A stretch of DNA of 13,962 nt from NCBI GenBank assembly GCA_025363325.1, contig JANYEF010000298.1, forward strand, positions 1-13,962, in the 5' to 3' direction. Under the pieces are notes generated by a model that was not told the origin of the DNA, did not search any database, and saw only the letters and a program-made list of their open reading frames with translations. This document shows, piece by piece, positions 1 to 5,920 of the stretch (position 1 is its first letter; the number at the start of each line of letters is the position of its first letter). Origin of the DNA: Nitrospira sp. Lineage in GTDB: Bacteria > Nitrospirota > Nitrospiria > Nitrospirales > Nitrospiraceae. A program made the position numbers and the translations under genes.

Positions 1-416
1 CGAAAGACGAGCAATTCTACGTTCGAGACACGGCCGTGCGCGTCCACTCCGACCATATAGGTCATCGGCTTGTGCTTGCCGATGGTATGCTGCACGAGGG
101 CGTAGCCATCGACCTGGGTGCCGGTCTCGCCGATGTAGACATCAAAGGTATCTTCGGGAAATTTCCAGCCGATACGTTCCTCAATCGCCATCTTCTTTTC
201 CGCGGGAACTCGCAGCAGTTCTTTTTTGATGCGCTCGGACTTTGGAAACATCAGTTTGACCGCTGCTTCCTCAGTGAGGAAGACCTCGGCCATCGACATT
301 TCTTGTTCCGTCAGATAGCGCTTGATCTCACTGTCCCACACTCGCTCAGCCCAGACCATGGCTGGGGGCATGACGAAAGAGAGAGCCAGTGTGAGCGCAA
401 ATAATCGAATCATCAT
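1..416 (-). CDS. FMN_bind-domain exported protein, 3' end outside window
   Basis: The reverse strand reads open from an ATG at 416 to the window edge, giving 138 residues without a stop. Residues 1-23 form a signal peptide (MMIRLFALTLALSF..., probable cut after VWA), so the protein should act outside the cytoplasm. The stretch at about residues 92-138, with YIGETGTQVDGYALV followed by IGKHKPMTYMVGVD and GRVSNVELLVF, matches the start of the FMN_bind domain (as in RnfG and NqrC). In that family FMN is attached through a Thr/Ser in a SGAT-like motif near the domain end, which here lies beyond the edge, so covalent flavinylation cannot be confirmed. The start codon overlaps the stop of the upstream lipoprotein gene (ATGA), so translation is probably coupled; a second ATG at 413 is possible. 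A divergent apbE about 2.5 kb away could supply the FMN transferase. The likely role is electron transfer by a bound flavin; partner unknown. Confidence 0.82.
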   Translation of the reverse strand, partial: MMIRLFALTLALSFVMPPAMVWAERVWDSEIKRYLTEQEMSMAEVFLTEEAAVKLMFPKSERIKKELLRVPAEKKMAIEERIGWKFPEDTFDVYIGETGTQVDGYALVQHTIGKHKPMTYMVGVDAHGRVSNVELLVF

Positions 417-877
417 GCGGGAGCACAGCCCTTTTCTTTCAGCTTGGCGTTGAGCCGATCAACGGCGTCATTCGTCGTATCTTCCGATGGTTCTGTGGGC
501 CACCACTTGGTGGCTTGCGAGGTGACGCCGCCGCGTGAATGCCATTGCTGTCTGGTTTCCAATATGCTCACAGAGGCCACGTCATTCATTCGTTTGACGG
601 ACACCGTCATGCGTGCGCGTTCTTTGTTGCCAAAGCCTTCCCGCCCAAAGATGCCAAAGGACCGCTCTGAGGTTGGTGGGACGTCCAGCCAGCTTGTCTC
701 GATCAGTCCTTTCTCTTTATCGTAGGTCGCGATGGATTGTCCCTTCATGGTCTCGAGCGCGGCATCCCAGACGCTGTCATAGGAACACACAAAATATTGC
801 TCTCGGCTCCCGCTCAGAGCGGCGCATCCGACAGAAAGGAGCGCGAGGACTACCAGGGCTATTCGAGGTGTAGGCAT
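413..877 (-). CDS. Lipoprotein with BamC-like N-terminal region
   Basis: A 154-residue protein with a lipoprotein signal peptide: charged start, hydrophobic run, then LSVGC with the acylated Cys at residue 18. The lipobox is slightly atypical (Ser at -3). After the Cys, the stretch at residues 28-62 (YFVCSYDSVWDAALETMKG and then DKEKGLIETSW) has the pattern of the NlpB/BamC-type fold: a Tyr/Asp start, a helix, and a strand that ends in a conserved W. I infer the similarity from pattern only. The protein is probably anchored in the outer membrane facing the periplasm. It lies 67 bp downstream of the porin gene and overlaps the FMN_bind gene by 4 bp, so porin, lipoprotein and flavoprotein may form one operon. 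The Shine-Dalgarno sequence is weak (AAAGAG, about 11 nt from ATG). Precise function unknown. Confidence 0.8.
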   Translation of the reverse strand: MPTPRIALVVLALLSVGCAALSGSREQYFVCSYDSVWDAALETMKGQSIATYDKEKGLIETSWLDVPPTSERSFGIFGREGFGNKERARMTVSVKRMNDVASVSILETRQQWHSRGGVTSQATKWWPTEPSEDTTNDAVDRLNAKLKEKGCAPA

Positions 878-903
878 TGTGCAGACTGCTCTTTCTTACT
901 CGT

Positions 904-934
904 GGCGATCCCTCTCCGGTGGAAAGGGATCGCC
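904..934 (-). terminator. Intergenic hairpin between porin and lipoprotein genes
   Basis: GGCGATCCCT (904-913) and AGGGATCGCC (925-934) are perfect inverted repeats. The loop can pair three further bases (TCC with GGA). The hairpin lies 10 bp past the porin stop codon on the minus strand. No U-rich tract follows on either strand, so it is not a standard intrinsic terminator. It could mark partial termination, protect the porin mRNA 3' end or separate expression levels within the operon. Confidence 0.5.
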
Positions 935-944
935 TGTGTTCGGC

Positions 945-2429
945 TTAGAAATACGTCGCGGCTGAGATGACCAGAGCTCCGTCGTGAATTCGTTCCCCGC
1001 TGTTCGGGTTAAACGCCTTGGGCATATACTGATAGCTGACCTTGAAGACCGCATCTTCCACCGGGCGATAGTTCAGTCCGAATGAGATTTGCTCCAGTTG
1101 CCCCTGGCTCTCGGCGCGGTTGTCCATATTCAAGTTCACCCGGTCATAACGAACCACGGCAGTGAAGGTGGAGCCTTCTCCAAACCGCTTCGGCGAGAGT
1201 TTGTTCAGGAACGCCGGCATGAAGTGGTAGTTACCCTGGAGATAAAATCCCTGCATCCGTTGTGGGGGAGGTACCAGGGGATTAAACGAATTGAACTGCG
1301 GCCCTGTCAGAAGAGAGCCTGGAGCATTGCCCAGAGTATTGCCAATAATTGCACGGGAGTTTCCCCTCGCATAAGCCCACGCTGCTTCGCCGATGATCTC
1401 AAACGGCCCCCTTTGGAGCGTCCAGTCAACTGCCGTGATGCTCAGGGGGTTATAGCTGGTAGGAGATTGATTGCCGTAATAGCTCGATCCGGCGACTTCT
1501 ACGCCGAGCATCGGGCTAAAGGCCACACGACCTGAGACCGCTTTGCCGTTATTGATGTCAAGTCCGTCTTCGGACGCGCATTTCCGTTGGCGGGTGTCTT
1601 TTGTGCCGTTTCCCTCACTGACGCGCGGGGAGCCGTCAGTGTTATACCCACAAGGACCAGTCGTCACGTAGAATTCATAGTCGAGCTTACTGGTTCGCCC
1701 TGGGTAGAGGGTGCCATAGAAGCCCGCGCCTGTCTCGGCCATGGTTGATGGAATCACGAACTGGCTCACAAGCGGGCGGTCTGTCAAGTCGTTCAACGGC
1801 GAGTCGTGAAGCAAGTTAAATTTTCCAATCGGGATGAGCAGAATACCAGCGCGAATATTGAATGGTTCATTGACGAGATAGTCGATATGAGCAAACTCCA
1901 AGCTGATTTCGTTGTCACTGACCTCTCTAATCCCGTGCTCGATCTCAAGCTCAGCGGCAAACTTCACATGCTCGGTAATGTCCGCATAAATGAAGGGTAT
2001 GAATCGTGTCTGGTCAAAGCCATTCGTCGTCCCGTTGCCAAAGCCCCCAGTTTCTATGACACCTTTTCTGTGTGAGCGGTATTGGATGTCAAAGTAGCCG
2101 CCGAGGATGGCTTTTGGTGCGGTTACGAACGGCTTGGCGTAGACCAATCGGCCTGACCCGGATGAACTAAAAGACAAAGCTGGTTGTGTTTCAGCGCGCC
2201 GCTCTCTTCCGACCTCAGGCAGGGCACCGATACCGGGTTCACTCTGTGGGGCAACAGTGCTTTCTCGTCTTTCCGTGGCACCCTCGCGGCGCTCATATTC
2301 CTGCAGCCGCTTGGTGACGGCTTCATCCACTAACTTCTTAATGTCCTCCGGGGTCATGTTCTCAGCCCAAACCGAAGTAAACGGTAAAGCTGCAATCACG
2401 AGAGCCCCGAGGATTGACCTGATCTTCAT
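945..2429 (-). CDS. Outer-membrane porin, OprO/OprP-like beta barrel
   Basis: A 494-residue protein. The start at 2429 is chosen because a clean signal peptide begins there (MKIRSILGALVIAALPFTSVWA, cut near residue 22) and GGAGG lies 6 nt upstream; the frame stays open farther upstream but without signal or ribosome site. Residues 26-52 are charged and likely form a short coiled coil, as in trimeric porins with an N-terminal periplasmic helix. From about residue 108 to the end, alternating polar/hydrophobic strands include YFDIQYRSH, FDQTRFIPFIYADIT and IRAGILLIPIGKFN. The last residue is Phe (AATYF), the usual BAM signal of barrel proteins. Two Cys (260, 284) in one predicted loop may form a disulfide. 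The overall pattern fits the phosphate-selective porin family, but the substrate cannot be read from sequence. The Fur-type promoter upstream suggests a role in uptake of iron or an iron chelate. An mRNA hairpin sits just ahead of its ribosome site. Confidence 0.85.
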   Translation of the reverse strand: MKIRSILGALVIAALPFTSVWAENMTPEDIKKLVDEAVTKRLQEYERREGATERRESTVAPQSEPGIGALPEVGRERRAETQPALSFSSSGSGRLVYAKPFVTAPKAILGGYFDIQYRSHRKGVIETGGFGNGTTNGFDQTRFIPFIYADITEHVKFAAELEIEHGIREVSDNEISLEFAHIDYLVNEPFNIRAGILLIPIGKFNLLHDSPLNDLTDRPLVSQFVIPSTMAETGAGFYGTLYPGRTSKLDYEFYVTTGPCGYNTDGSPRVSEGNGTKDTRQRKCASEDGLDINNGKAVSGRVAFSPMLGVEVAGSSYYGNQSPTSYNPLSITAVDWTLQRGPFEIIGEAAWAYARGNSRAIIGNTLGNAPGSLLTGPQFNSFNPLVPPPQRMQGFYLQGNYHFMPAFLNKLSPKRFGEGSTFTAVVRYDRVNLNMDNRAESQGQLEQISFGLNYRPVEDAVFKVSYQYMPKAFNPNSGERIHDGALVISAATYF

Positions 2430-2434
2430 CGGTA

Positions 2435-2479
2435 TCCTCCACGGTGAGTGAGATGGTTGAGGTCTGACTCGGGACTCAC
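2435..2479 (-). promoter_or_regulatory. Porin ribosome site with adjacent stem-loop in the leader
   Basis: On the minus strand GGAGG (2436-2440) lies 6 nt before the porin ATG. GTGAGT (complement of 2474-2479) and ACTCAC (complement of 2444-2449) can pair into a 6-bp stem with a 24-nt loop ending 3 nt before that ribosome site. Such a structure could influence initiation, but the stem is short and may be chance. Confidence 0.3.
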
Positions 2480-2562
2480 TGGTCTCTGGTCTTTTCTGAA
2501 TAGACAACGATAGGTCGCGTTTCGGTGGACCGTTGGAATGCCTCCTTTTGTTGAGGGGTTGA

Positions 2563-2742
2563 TCATGATGTGACCGTGTTCCATCCTTTGATGGAAGAGA
2601 AGGGGATGACAACAATGCGTTTGCAGCGCTTGCACTTGAGCTCCAATCCTTGCCCGTGCACCTTGGCGATCAGTTGACCGCACTCGCAGCGGGTCTCGCC
2701 GCAGTCGGCGGAGTGGCTCATACGAGACGTCGTGCTGACCAT
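2563..2742 (-). CDS. Com-like small zinc-finger protein
   Basis: A 59-residue gene read on the minus strand (52 residues if the second ATG at 2721 is used). The ATG at 2742 is preferred because AGGGA lies about 11 nt upstream, whereas 2721 has no ribosome site. The core is RCECGQLIAK, then LELKCKRCKRIVVIP: two Cys pairs (CxC and CxxC) separated by about 16 residues, with a Leu-Glu-x-Lys-Cys stretch. This is the pattern of the Mu Com family, small zinc-binding proteins; phage Mu Com binds the mom mRNA and allows its translation. No prophage genes are seen here. The gene stands first after a Fur-type promoter, 133 bp ahead of the porin and in the same direction. By analogy it could regulate translation of the porin or of other mRNAs, but this is inference; a plain zinc-ribbon role is also possible. 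Confidence 0.75.
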   Translation of the reverse strand: MVSTTSRMSHSADCGETRCECGQLIAKVHGQGLELKCKRCKRIVVIPFSSIKGWNTVTS

Positions 2743-2766
2743 TGGGAGCGGCTTCCCTGTCTAAAT

Positions 2767-2813
2767 GAAATTGAGAACGATTATTAATATCCCAATCGAG
2801 GGCTGATTGTCAA
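2767..2813 (-). promoter_or_regulatory. Sigma70-like promoter with Fur box for com-like gene and porin
   Basis: On the minus strand TTGACA (complement of 2808-2813, perfect -35) is followed after 18 nt by TATTAA (complement of 2784-2789). The plus-strand sequence 2767-2785, GAAATTGAGAACGATTATT, matches the 19-bp Fur consensus GATAATGATAATCATTATC at 13 positions by hand. It overlaps the -10 and the expected start site, where a Fur-Fe2+ repressor would block RNA polymerase. The box lies 25 bp upstream of the Com-like start codon. Because apbE diverges from the same region, it may be affected too, although its own -10 lies about 90 bp away. Confidence 0.7.
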
Positions 2814-2871
2814 GTTTGATCGTGGACGCTCATTTGAGCGAGGGAGAAGTGCATTAGGATCTGTGGTGTCC

Positions 2872-2877
2872 TATAAT
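2872..2877 (+). promoter_or_regulatory. Candidate -10 box of apbE
   Basis: A perfect TATAAT lies 32 bp before the apbE ATG. No good -35 is visible at 16-18 bp. A 14-bp palindrome, CGCTCATTTGAGCG (2827-2840), lies upstream and could bind an activator. A small 5-bp hairpin (2881-2895) falls in the predicted leader. Confidence 0.45.
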
Positions 2878-2909
2878 CCGTCGCCTGTTTGGCGAATGAA
2901 GAGGAGCCC

Positions 2910-3944
2910 ATGTATTGCAAGCTGCCGAATCATTTTTTTCCTGTACAGGCGAGCCTCCTGACACTGCTACTTAGCACCCTCTCTGGCTGCGTGGGGGTAC
3001 CTACTGGCCAGGAATCGGCCGTTGTCACCAGGGCCCAGATGCAGATGGGCACGTTGGTCAAGATTACGGCGGTGGCGCGGAGTGGGGCTGTTGCGCAAGC
3101 TGCGGCGACTGCTGGCTTTGCTGAGATCCGCCGCCTGGAAGAGCTCCTGAGCACCTGGATTCCAACGAGCGAGCTTTCTCGTGTGAATGCTGCGGCGGGG
3201 GTCCTGCCGGTCCATGTGAGTCTCGAAACGTTGACGGTCGTCCAACGCGCGGTTCAGGCCGCGGAGATGACCGATGGCGGATTCAATATCGCCATTGGGC
3301 CAGCGGTAGATGCGTGGCGCGTGACCGAAGGCCAACGTATACCGACAGAAGCTGAGTTGGATGCGCTTCGTCCCTTGGTGGACTTGCAGTCGGTTCATGT
3401 CGACGTGCAGGAGCAGACGATCTTTCTTGAGAAAACAGGGATGCGGATCGATGTGGGGGGAATCGGCAAGGGTTACGCAGCCGATCAAGCCGTCGACGCG
3501 CTACGGAGAGCAGGCGCTGTTGCCGGAGTCGTGGCGCTGTCAGGGGATATCAAAACATTCGGGCGGTTGCCGGGTGGGAAGATGTTTCCCGTTGGCATTC
3601 AGCATCCACGACAGGATGGAGCAGTACTGGCGTGGATTGATTTGCAGGACGAAGCGATTTCTACCGCGGGGGATTACGAACGGTTTTTTGAGCGGGATGG
3701 GGTCCGATACCATCACATCCTCGATCCGCGCACGCTCCAGCCAGCGCGTAGTTGCCAGAGTGTCACAGTGATTGCCCGTGAAGGGGTCTGGGCTGATGGA
3801 CTGAATACGGGCATCTTTGTGATGGGACCGGAGCGGGGAATGGAACTCGTCGAACATCTGCCGGATGTCGAGGCCATCATTGTCGACCAAGATGGCCGCC
3901 TGCTGGTGTCCTCCGGCTTGAAGCAGCGGATCCGCCTGCCATAG
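2910..3944 (+). CDS. apbE: FAD:protein FMN transferase ApbE, lipoprotein form
   Basis: ApbE uses FAD and Mg2+ to attach FMN through a phosphoester to Thr/Ser of FMN_bind proteins outside the cytoplasm. The 344-residue start at 2910 is chosen because it has an ATG, GAGG 5 nt upstream and a good lipoprotein signal (LSGC, Cys27); an upstream in-frame TTG at 2889 lacks these. Visible family motifs: MGTLVKI (46-52), STWIPTSELSRVN (81-93), GGFNIAIGPAVDAW (123-136), IDVGGIGKGYAAD (180-192), SGDIKTFG (211-218), STAGDYERFFERDG and YHHILDP (251-273), and ADGLNT (295-300), whose Asp296 and Thr300 correspond to the usual metal ligands. Length is normal for the family. It faces tonB tail to tail with 14 bp between. 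The FMN_bind protein at the left edge is the obvious candidate substrate. Confidence in the family is high; the partner is inferred. Confidence 0.95.
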   Translation: MYCKLPNHFFPVQASLLTLLLSTLSGCVGVPTGQESAVVTRAQMQMGTLVKITAVARSGAVAQAAATAGFAEIRRLEELLSTWIPTSELSRVNAAAGVLPVHVSLETLTVVQRAVQAAEMTDGGFNIAIGPAVDAWRVTEGQRIPTEAELDALRPLVDLQSVHVDVQEQTIFLEKTGMRIDVGGIGKGYAADQAVDALRRAGAVAGVVALSGDIKTFGRLPGGKMFPVGIQHPRQDGAVLAWIDLQDEAISTAGDYERFFERDGVRYHHILDPRTLQPARSCQSVTVIAREGVWADGLNTGIFVMGPERGMELVEHLPDVEAIIVDQDGRLLVSSGLKQRIRLP

Positions 3945-3952
3945 GCGGATCC
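3928..3952. terminator. Hairpin between convergent apbE and tonB
   Basis: GGATCCGCCT (3928-3937) and AGGCGGATCC (3943-3952) form a perfect 10-bp stem with a 5-nt loop that includes part of the apbE stop codon. It lies between the ends of two convergent genes and could serve both. There is no T tract on either side, as with the hairpin at 904-934. Confidence 0.55.
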
Positions 3953-3958
3953 CCTGTC

Positions 3959-4810
3959 CTACTTGTCCAATCGATAGTTCATCGGAATCTTGATCGTCAT
4001 GCGCGGCTGTCCCAATGGAAGAGGTAAGTGGAATGGGGCTGCTTGTCGCATGGTATCAACAGCGGCCTTGTCGAGACCAGGGTGTCCCGAACTCTGAAAG
4101 ACTTCCACCTCGCTGATGTCCCCGTCCTCGTTGATCACGGCTTTCACCACGACTTTTCCCTCGGCTCGATCCACCCGAGCAGAGGCGGGGTAGCGTTTCA
4201 ATTCTTCCACACGACGTAAAATTGCTTCAGAAAGCCATCCGTAGTCGCGCTTCGTCAGCGCGCTCGATGGTGCCGTCTGGGCAGCAGATGCCGCAGAGAC
4301 TACCATCGGTGAATCGGCTGGTTTCTCAATAGATGCGGCTTCGACAACCATTGGTGCCACAGTCTCATGTCCGATTGGTTCGGCTGGTTGTGCTGTGTGA
4401 GCCACTGATTGTGAGGGAGTCGTTGGTTGCGGTGGGGGAGGCTCAGTGACTACCGGGGTACTGGCCCGCTCAGAAATCGATGAAGTCGTCTGTTGAGCAA
4501 GCGGCTGGGGCGACGGGAGCGTCTGCGCTGGCGCAGACTGCTGCACGTGGGGAGAGGAAGCCGAGGTCGTCGATGGAACAGACGGGGCCGGAGCCTGGTT
4601 CGGGGATGATGTCGTTGGTTGAACTAGCTGTGCCGGCGACACCATGGCGACGTTCCACTTGAACGGTTCGTCCTGCGGCACGAGTTGGATCTGCTTCACA
4701 AGCAGAAGCGCTGCGAAAGCCACTGTGCCATGCAAGAGGACGGAGACGAGCCAGCCCTGGACGTGCGCGTCCTTCTGGCTTTCGGAGCGAGGTGGGTCAG
4801 TAGCGATCAC
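3959..4810 (-). CDS. tonB: Energy transducer TonB
   Basis: A 283-residue protein that couples the inner-membrane proton gradient to outer-membrane receptors. The start is GTG at 4810 and overlaps the exbD stop (GTGA). The N-terminal membrane helix (about 20-38) contains LVSVLLHG, where Ser23 and His27 keep the Ser-x3-His spacing known to be needed in E. coli TonB. Residues 55-185 are a Pro/Ala/Ser/Gln-rich spacer for crossing the periplasm, with a short internal repeat (PMVVEAAS and PMVVSAAS). The C-terminal domain (about 190-283) has YGWLSEAILRRVEELKRYP, GKVVVKAVI, SSGHPGLDKAAVDTMRQAAPF and a final strand, typical of the TonB C-terminal fold. It follows exbB and exbD. No TonB-dependent receptor gene is visible in the window, so the partner lies elsewhere; the linkage to fur and fbp suggests ferric iron complexes. 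Confidence 0.95.
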   Translation of the reverse strand: MIATDPPRSESQKDAHVQGWLVSVLLHGTVAFAALLLVKQIQLVPQDEPFKWNVAMVSPAQLVQPTTSSPNQAPAPSVPSTTSASSPHVQQSAPAQTLPSPQPLAQQTTSSISERASTPVVTEPPPPQPTTPSQSVAHTAQPAEPIGHETVAPMVVEAASIEKPADSPMVVSAASAAQTAPSSALTKRDYGWLSEAILRRVEELKRYPASARVDRAEGKVVVKAVINEDGDISEVEVFQSSGHPGLDKAAVDTMRQAAPFHLPLPLGQPRMTIKIPMNYRLDK

Positions 4811-5181
4811 AGTCGAACGACCTCCAGACTGACTTGTTGAAATCCCAACCCCCGCACTTCATCCACCACGGACACGAATCGTTCGAGCAAGGTGACTTTA
4901 TCCGCCCGCACGACGACCGCCGACTCTCGAGGTTCCGCAGTCAGCGCACCCTGGAGCCCTCCTTCGGGAACTGCACGGTCGTTGAGAAAGAGCGCGCCAT
5001 CGGCAGTCAGGGTAATCACGATGGGAGCATCTTTGTGAACGTCGACTTCTTTCGCCTTTGCCAAATTGACCGGAATCTGTCCGCTGCTAATAAAGGTGGC
5101 GGTGGTCAGCACGATGACCAACAGCACCAGCATGACGTCCACGAGGGGGATGACGTTGATCTGGTCAATGTCTCGTTGCAT
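4807..5181 (-). CDS. exbD: ExbD, proton-channel subunit of the TonB motor
   Basis: A 124-residue protein with a short cytoplasmic start, one membrane helix and a periplasmic domain. The motif INVIPLVDVMLVLLVIVL (8-25) holds the conserved membrane Asp (Asp15), matching Asp25 of E. coli ExbD, which carries protons. Residues 40-124 fit the ExbD periplasmic domain (IVITLTADGALFLNDRAV, then VVVRADKVT and a last helix and strand). The ATG at 5181 lies within the end of exbB (17-bp overlap), and the stop overlaps the tonB start, so the three subunits are likely produced by coupled translation. Length is slightly short for the family but complete. Confidence 0.94.
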   Translation of the reverse strand: MQRDIDQINVIPLVDVMLVLLVIVLTTATFISSGQIPVNLAKAKEVDVHKDAPIVITLTADGALFLNDRAVPEGGLQGALTAEPRESAVVVRADKVTLLERFVSVVDEVRGLGFQQVSLEVVRL

Positions 5182-5596
5182 GGTGTTCCTTGTGTAGGGC
5201 GAGGAGCTCGGCCACTTTCCGGCGGAGCACGTTGTTCATGACGACGCAGGGAATTGCGACCAGCAGTCCGACCGCCGTGGCTTTCAGCGCAAGGCTGAGT
5301 CCGATCATGATGGCATTGACGGCCATGGTGCCGGAGGTACCCATCGTATGGAATGTGAGCATGATACCAAGCACGGTGCCCAGCAATCCAATATACGGGG
5401 CGTTCGCGGCCACCGTGCCAATGATGACCAGGTGTTTGGTCAGAGCCATTTCCAATCCCAGGCTGTTGGGGTACTGGGCGAGATCAACACGGCGGTAAAA
5501 GAGCCACCGCTCCACCGCGATGGCCACTGTCCAGACGCTGAGCGCTAATAGAAGTCCGATGATCCCGTAATCAACCACGTTTTGTAACGCGTTCAT
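5165..5596 (-). CDS. exbB: ExbB, short form, TonB motor subunit
   Basis: A MotA/TolQ/ExbB-family protein of 143 residues, much shorter than E. coli ExbB (244). It resembles the compact ExbB forms known from Helicobacter and relatives: it keeps the first helix (about 8-28), the ERWLFYRR turn, the hallmark ANAPYIGLLGTVLGIMLTFHTMG (64-86) and the last helix (about 98-120, SLALKATAVGLLVAIPCVVM). It lacks the N-terminal periplasmic and large cytoplasmic parts of the long form. With ExbD it forms the inner-membrane proton-driven complex that moves TonB. A GAGG site lies 8 nt before the ATG at 5596. The start stands 48 bp past a repeat element that separates it from fbpC; I see no clear promoter for it, so it may be read from the fbp promoter or from one inside the element. 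Confidence 0.93.
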   Translation of the reverse strand: MNALQNVVDYGIIGLLLALSVWTVAIAVERWLFYRRVDLAQYPNSLGLEMALTKHLVIIGTVAANAPYIGLLGTVLGIMLTFHTMGTSGTMAVNAIMIGLSLALKATAVGLLVAIPCVVMNNVLRRKVAELLALHKEHHATRH

Positions 5597-5644
5597 AGCC
5601 GAGGCCTCACTTTCTCTGCGTGATTCACGGACCGGTGGGGTTAG

Positions 5645-5832
5645 CCCTCATGATTCATGACGGTTTATCGCGAAATTGCTGAGCCGCGTCGCGAGACCGG
5701 TACGTGGAGCCCTGAGGACCCGATGCGTACTCGTGCAGTACGGTGAGGGTCCGAGGAGCGAGCCCGTCGGCCTAAGGCCTGTCGGAGTAGCGGATCGGCG
5801 ATTGCAGCAGAAGCGTTCATGAATCATGCGGG
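5645..5832. repeat. 188-bp element with terminal inverted repeats, copy A
   Basis: The ends, CCCTCATGATTCATGA (5645-5660) and TCATGAATCATGCGGG (5817-5832), are inverted repeats matching at 15 of 16 positions. The reverse complement aligns over its length with the element at 12592-12781; the first 40 bases match at 33 positions. Near the middle lies the hairpin CGTACT-CGTGC-AGTACG (5727-5743), which has a counterpart in the other copy. No open frame is evident. TAG flanks both sides (5642-5644, 5833-5835), a possible 3-bp target duplication but short enough to be chance. The element fills most of the 324-bp gap between fbpC and exbB. It looks like a MITE-type or structured interspersed repeat; a family name is not known to me. 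Confidence 0.75.
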
Positions 5833-5871
5833 TAGAGGACCGTCGTGAGGGTCTATCAATGCCAGATCGTG

Positions 5872-5893
5872 AAAAAGCCTGTCAATGCTTTCG
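5872..5893 (-). terminator. Weak terminator-like hairpin after fbpC
   Basis: On the minus strand, 28 bp past the fbpC stop, AAAGC and GCTTT can pair around a short loop, and the second arm runs into TTTTT. The stem is only about 5 bp, so any termination would be weak, and read-through to exbB is possible. Confidence 0.25.
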
Positions 5894-5920
5894 TGCGATC
5901 GGTCGAACCGGCTGCGACGC

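Noticed and set aside
36..404. Plus-strand open frame of 122 codons at the left edge
   Set aside because: It lies antisense to the FMN_bind gene, whose minus-strand translation has a signal peptide and domain motifs.
2426..2537. Leader peptide frame after the orphan Shine-Dalgarno, ending on the porin ATG
   Set aside because: It would need an ATT or ACG start, and the spacing from the ribosome site to ATT is only about 1 nt. The overlap with ATG is likely chance.
2430..2615. N-terminal extension of the porin by 62 codons
   Set aside because: The extension is basic and low in sense content, and would place the signal peptide inside the protein; GGAGG at 6 nt supports the start at 2429.
5617..5631. 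Sequence GTGATTCACGG left of copy A resembling a third terminal repeat
   Set aside because: The match to the terminal repeat is partial and short, with no partner; not enough to claim a nested or tandem element.
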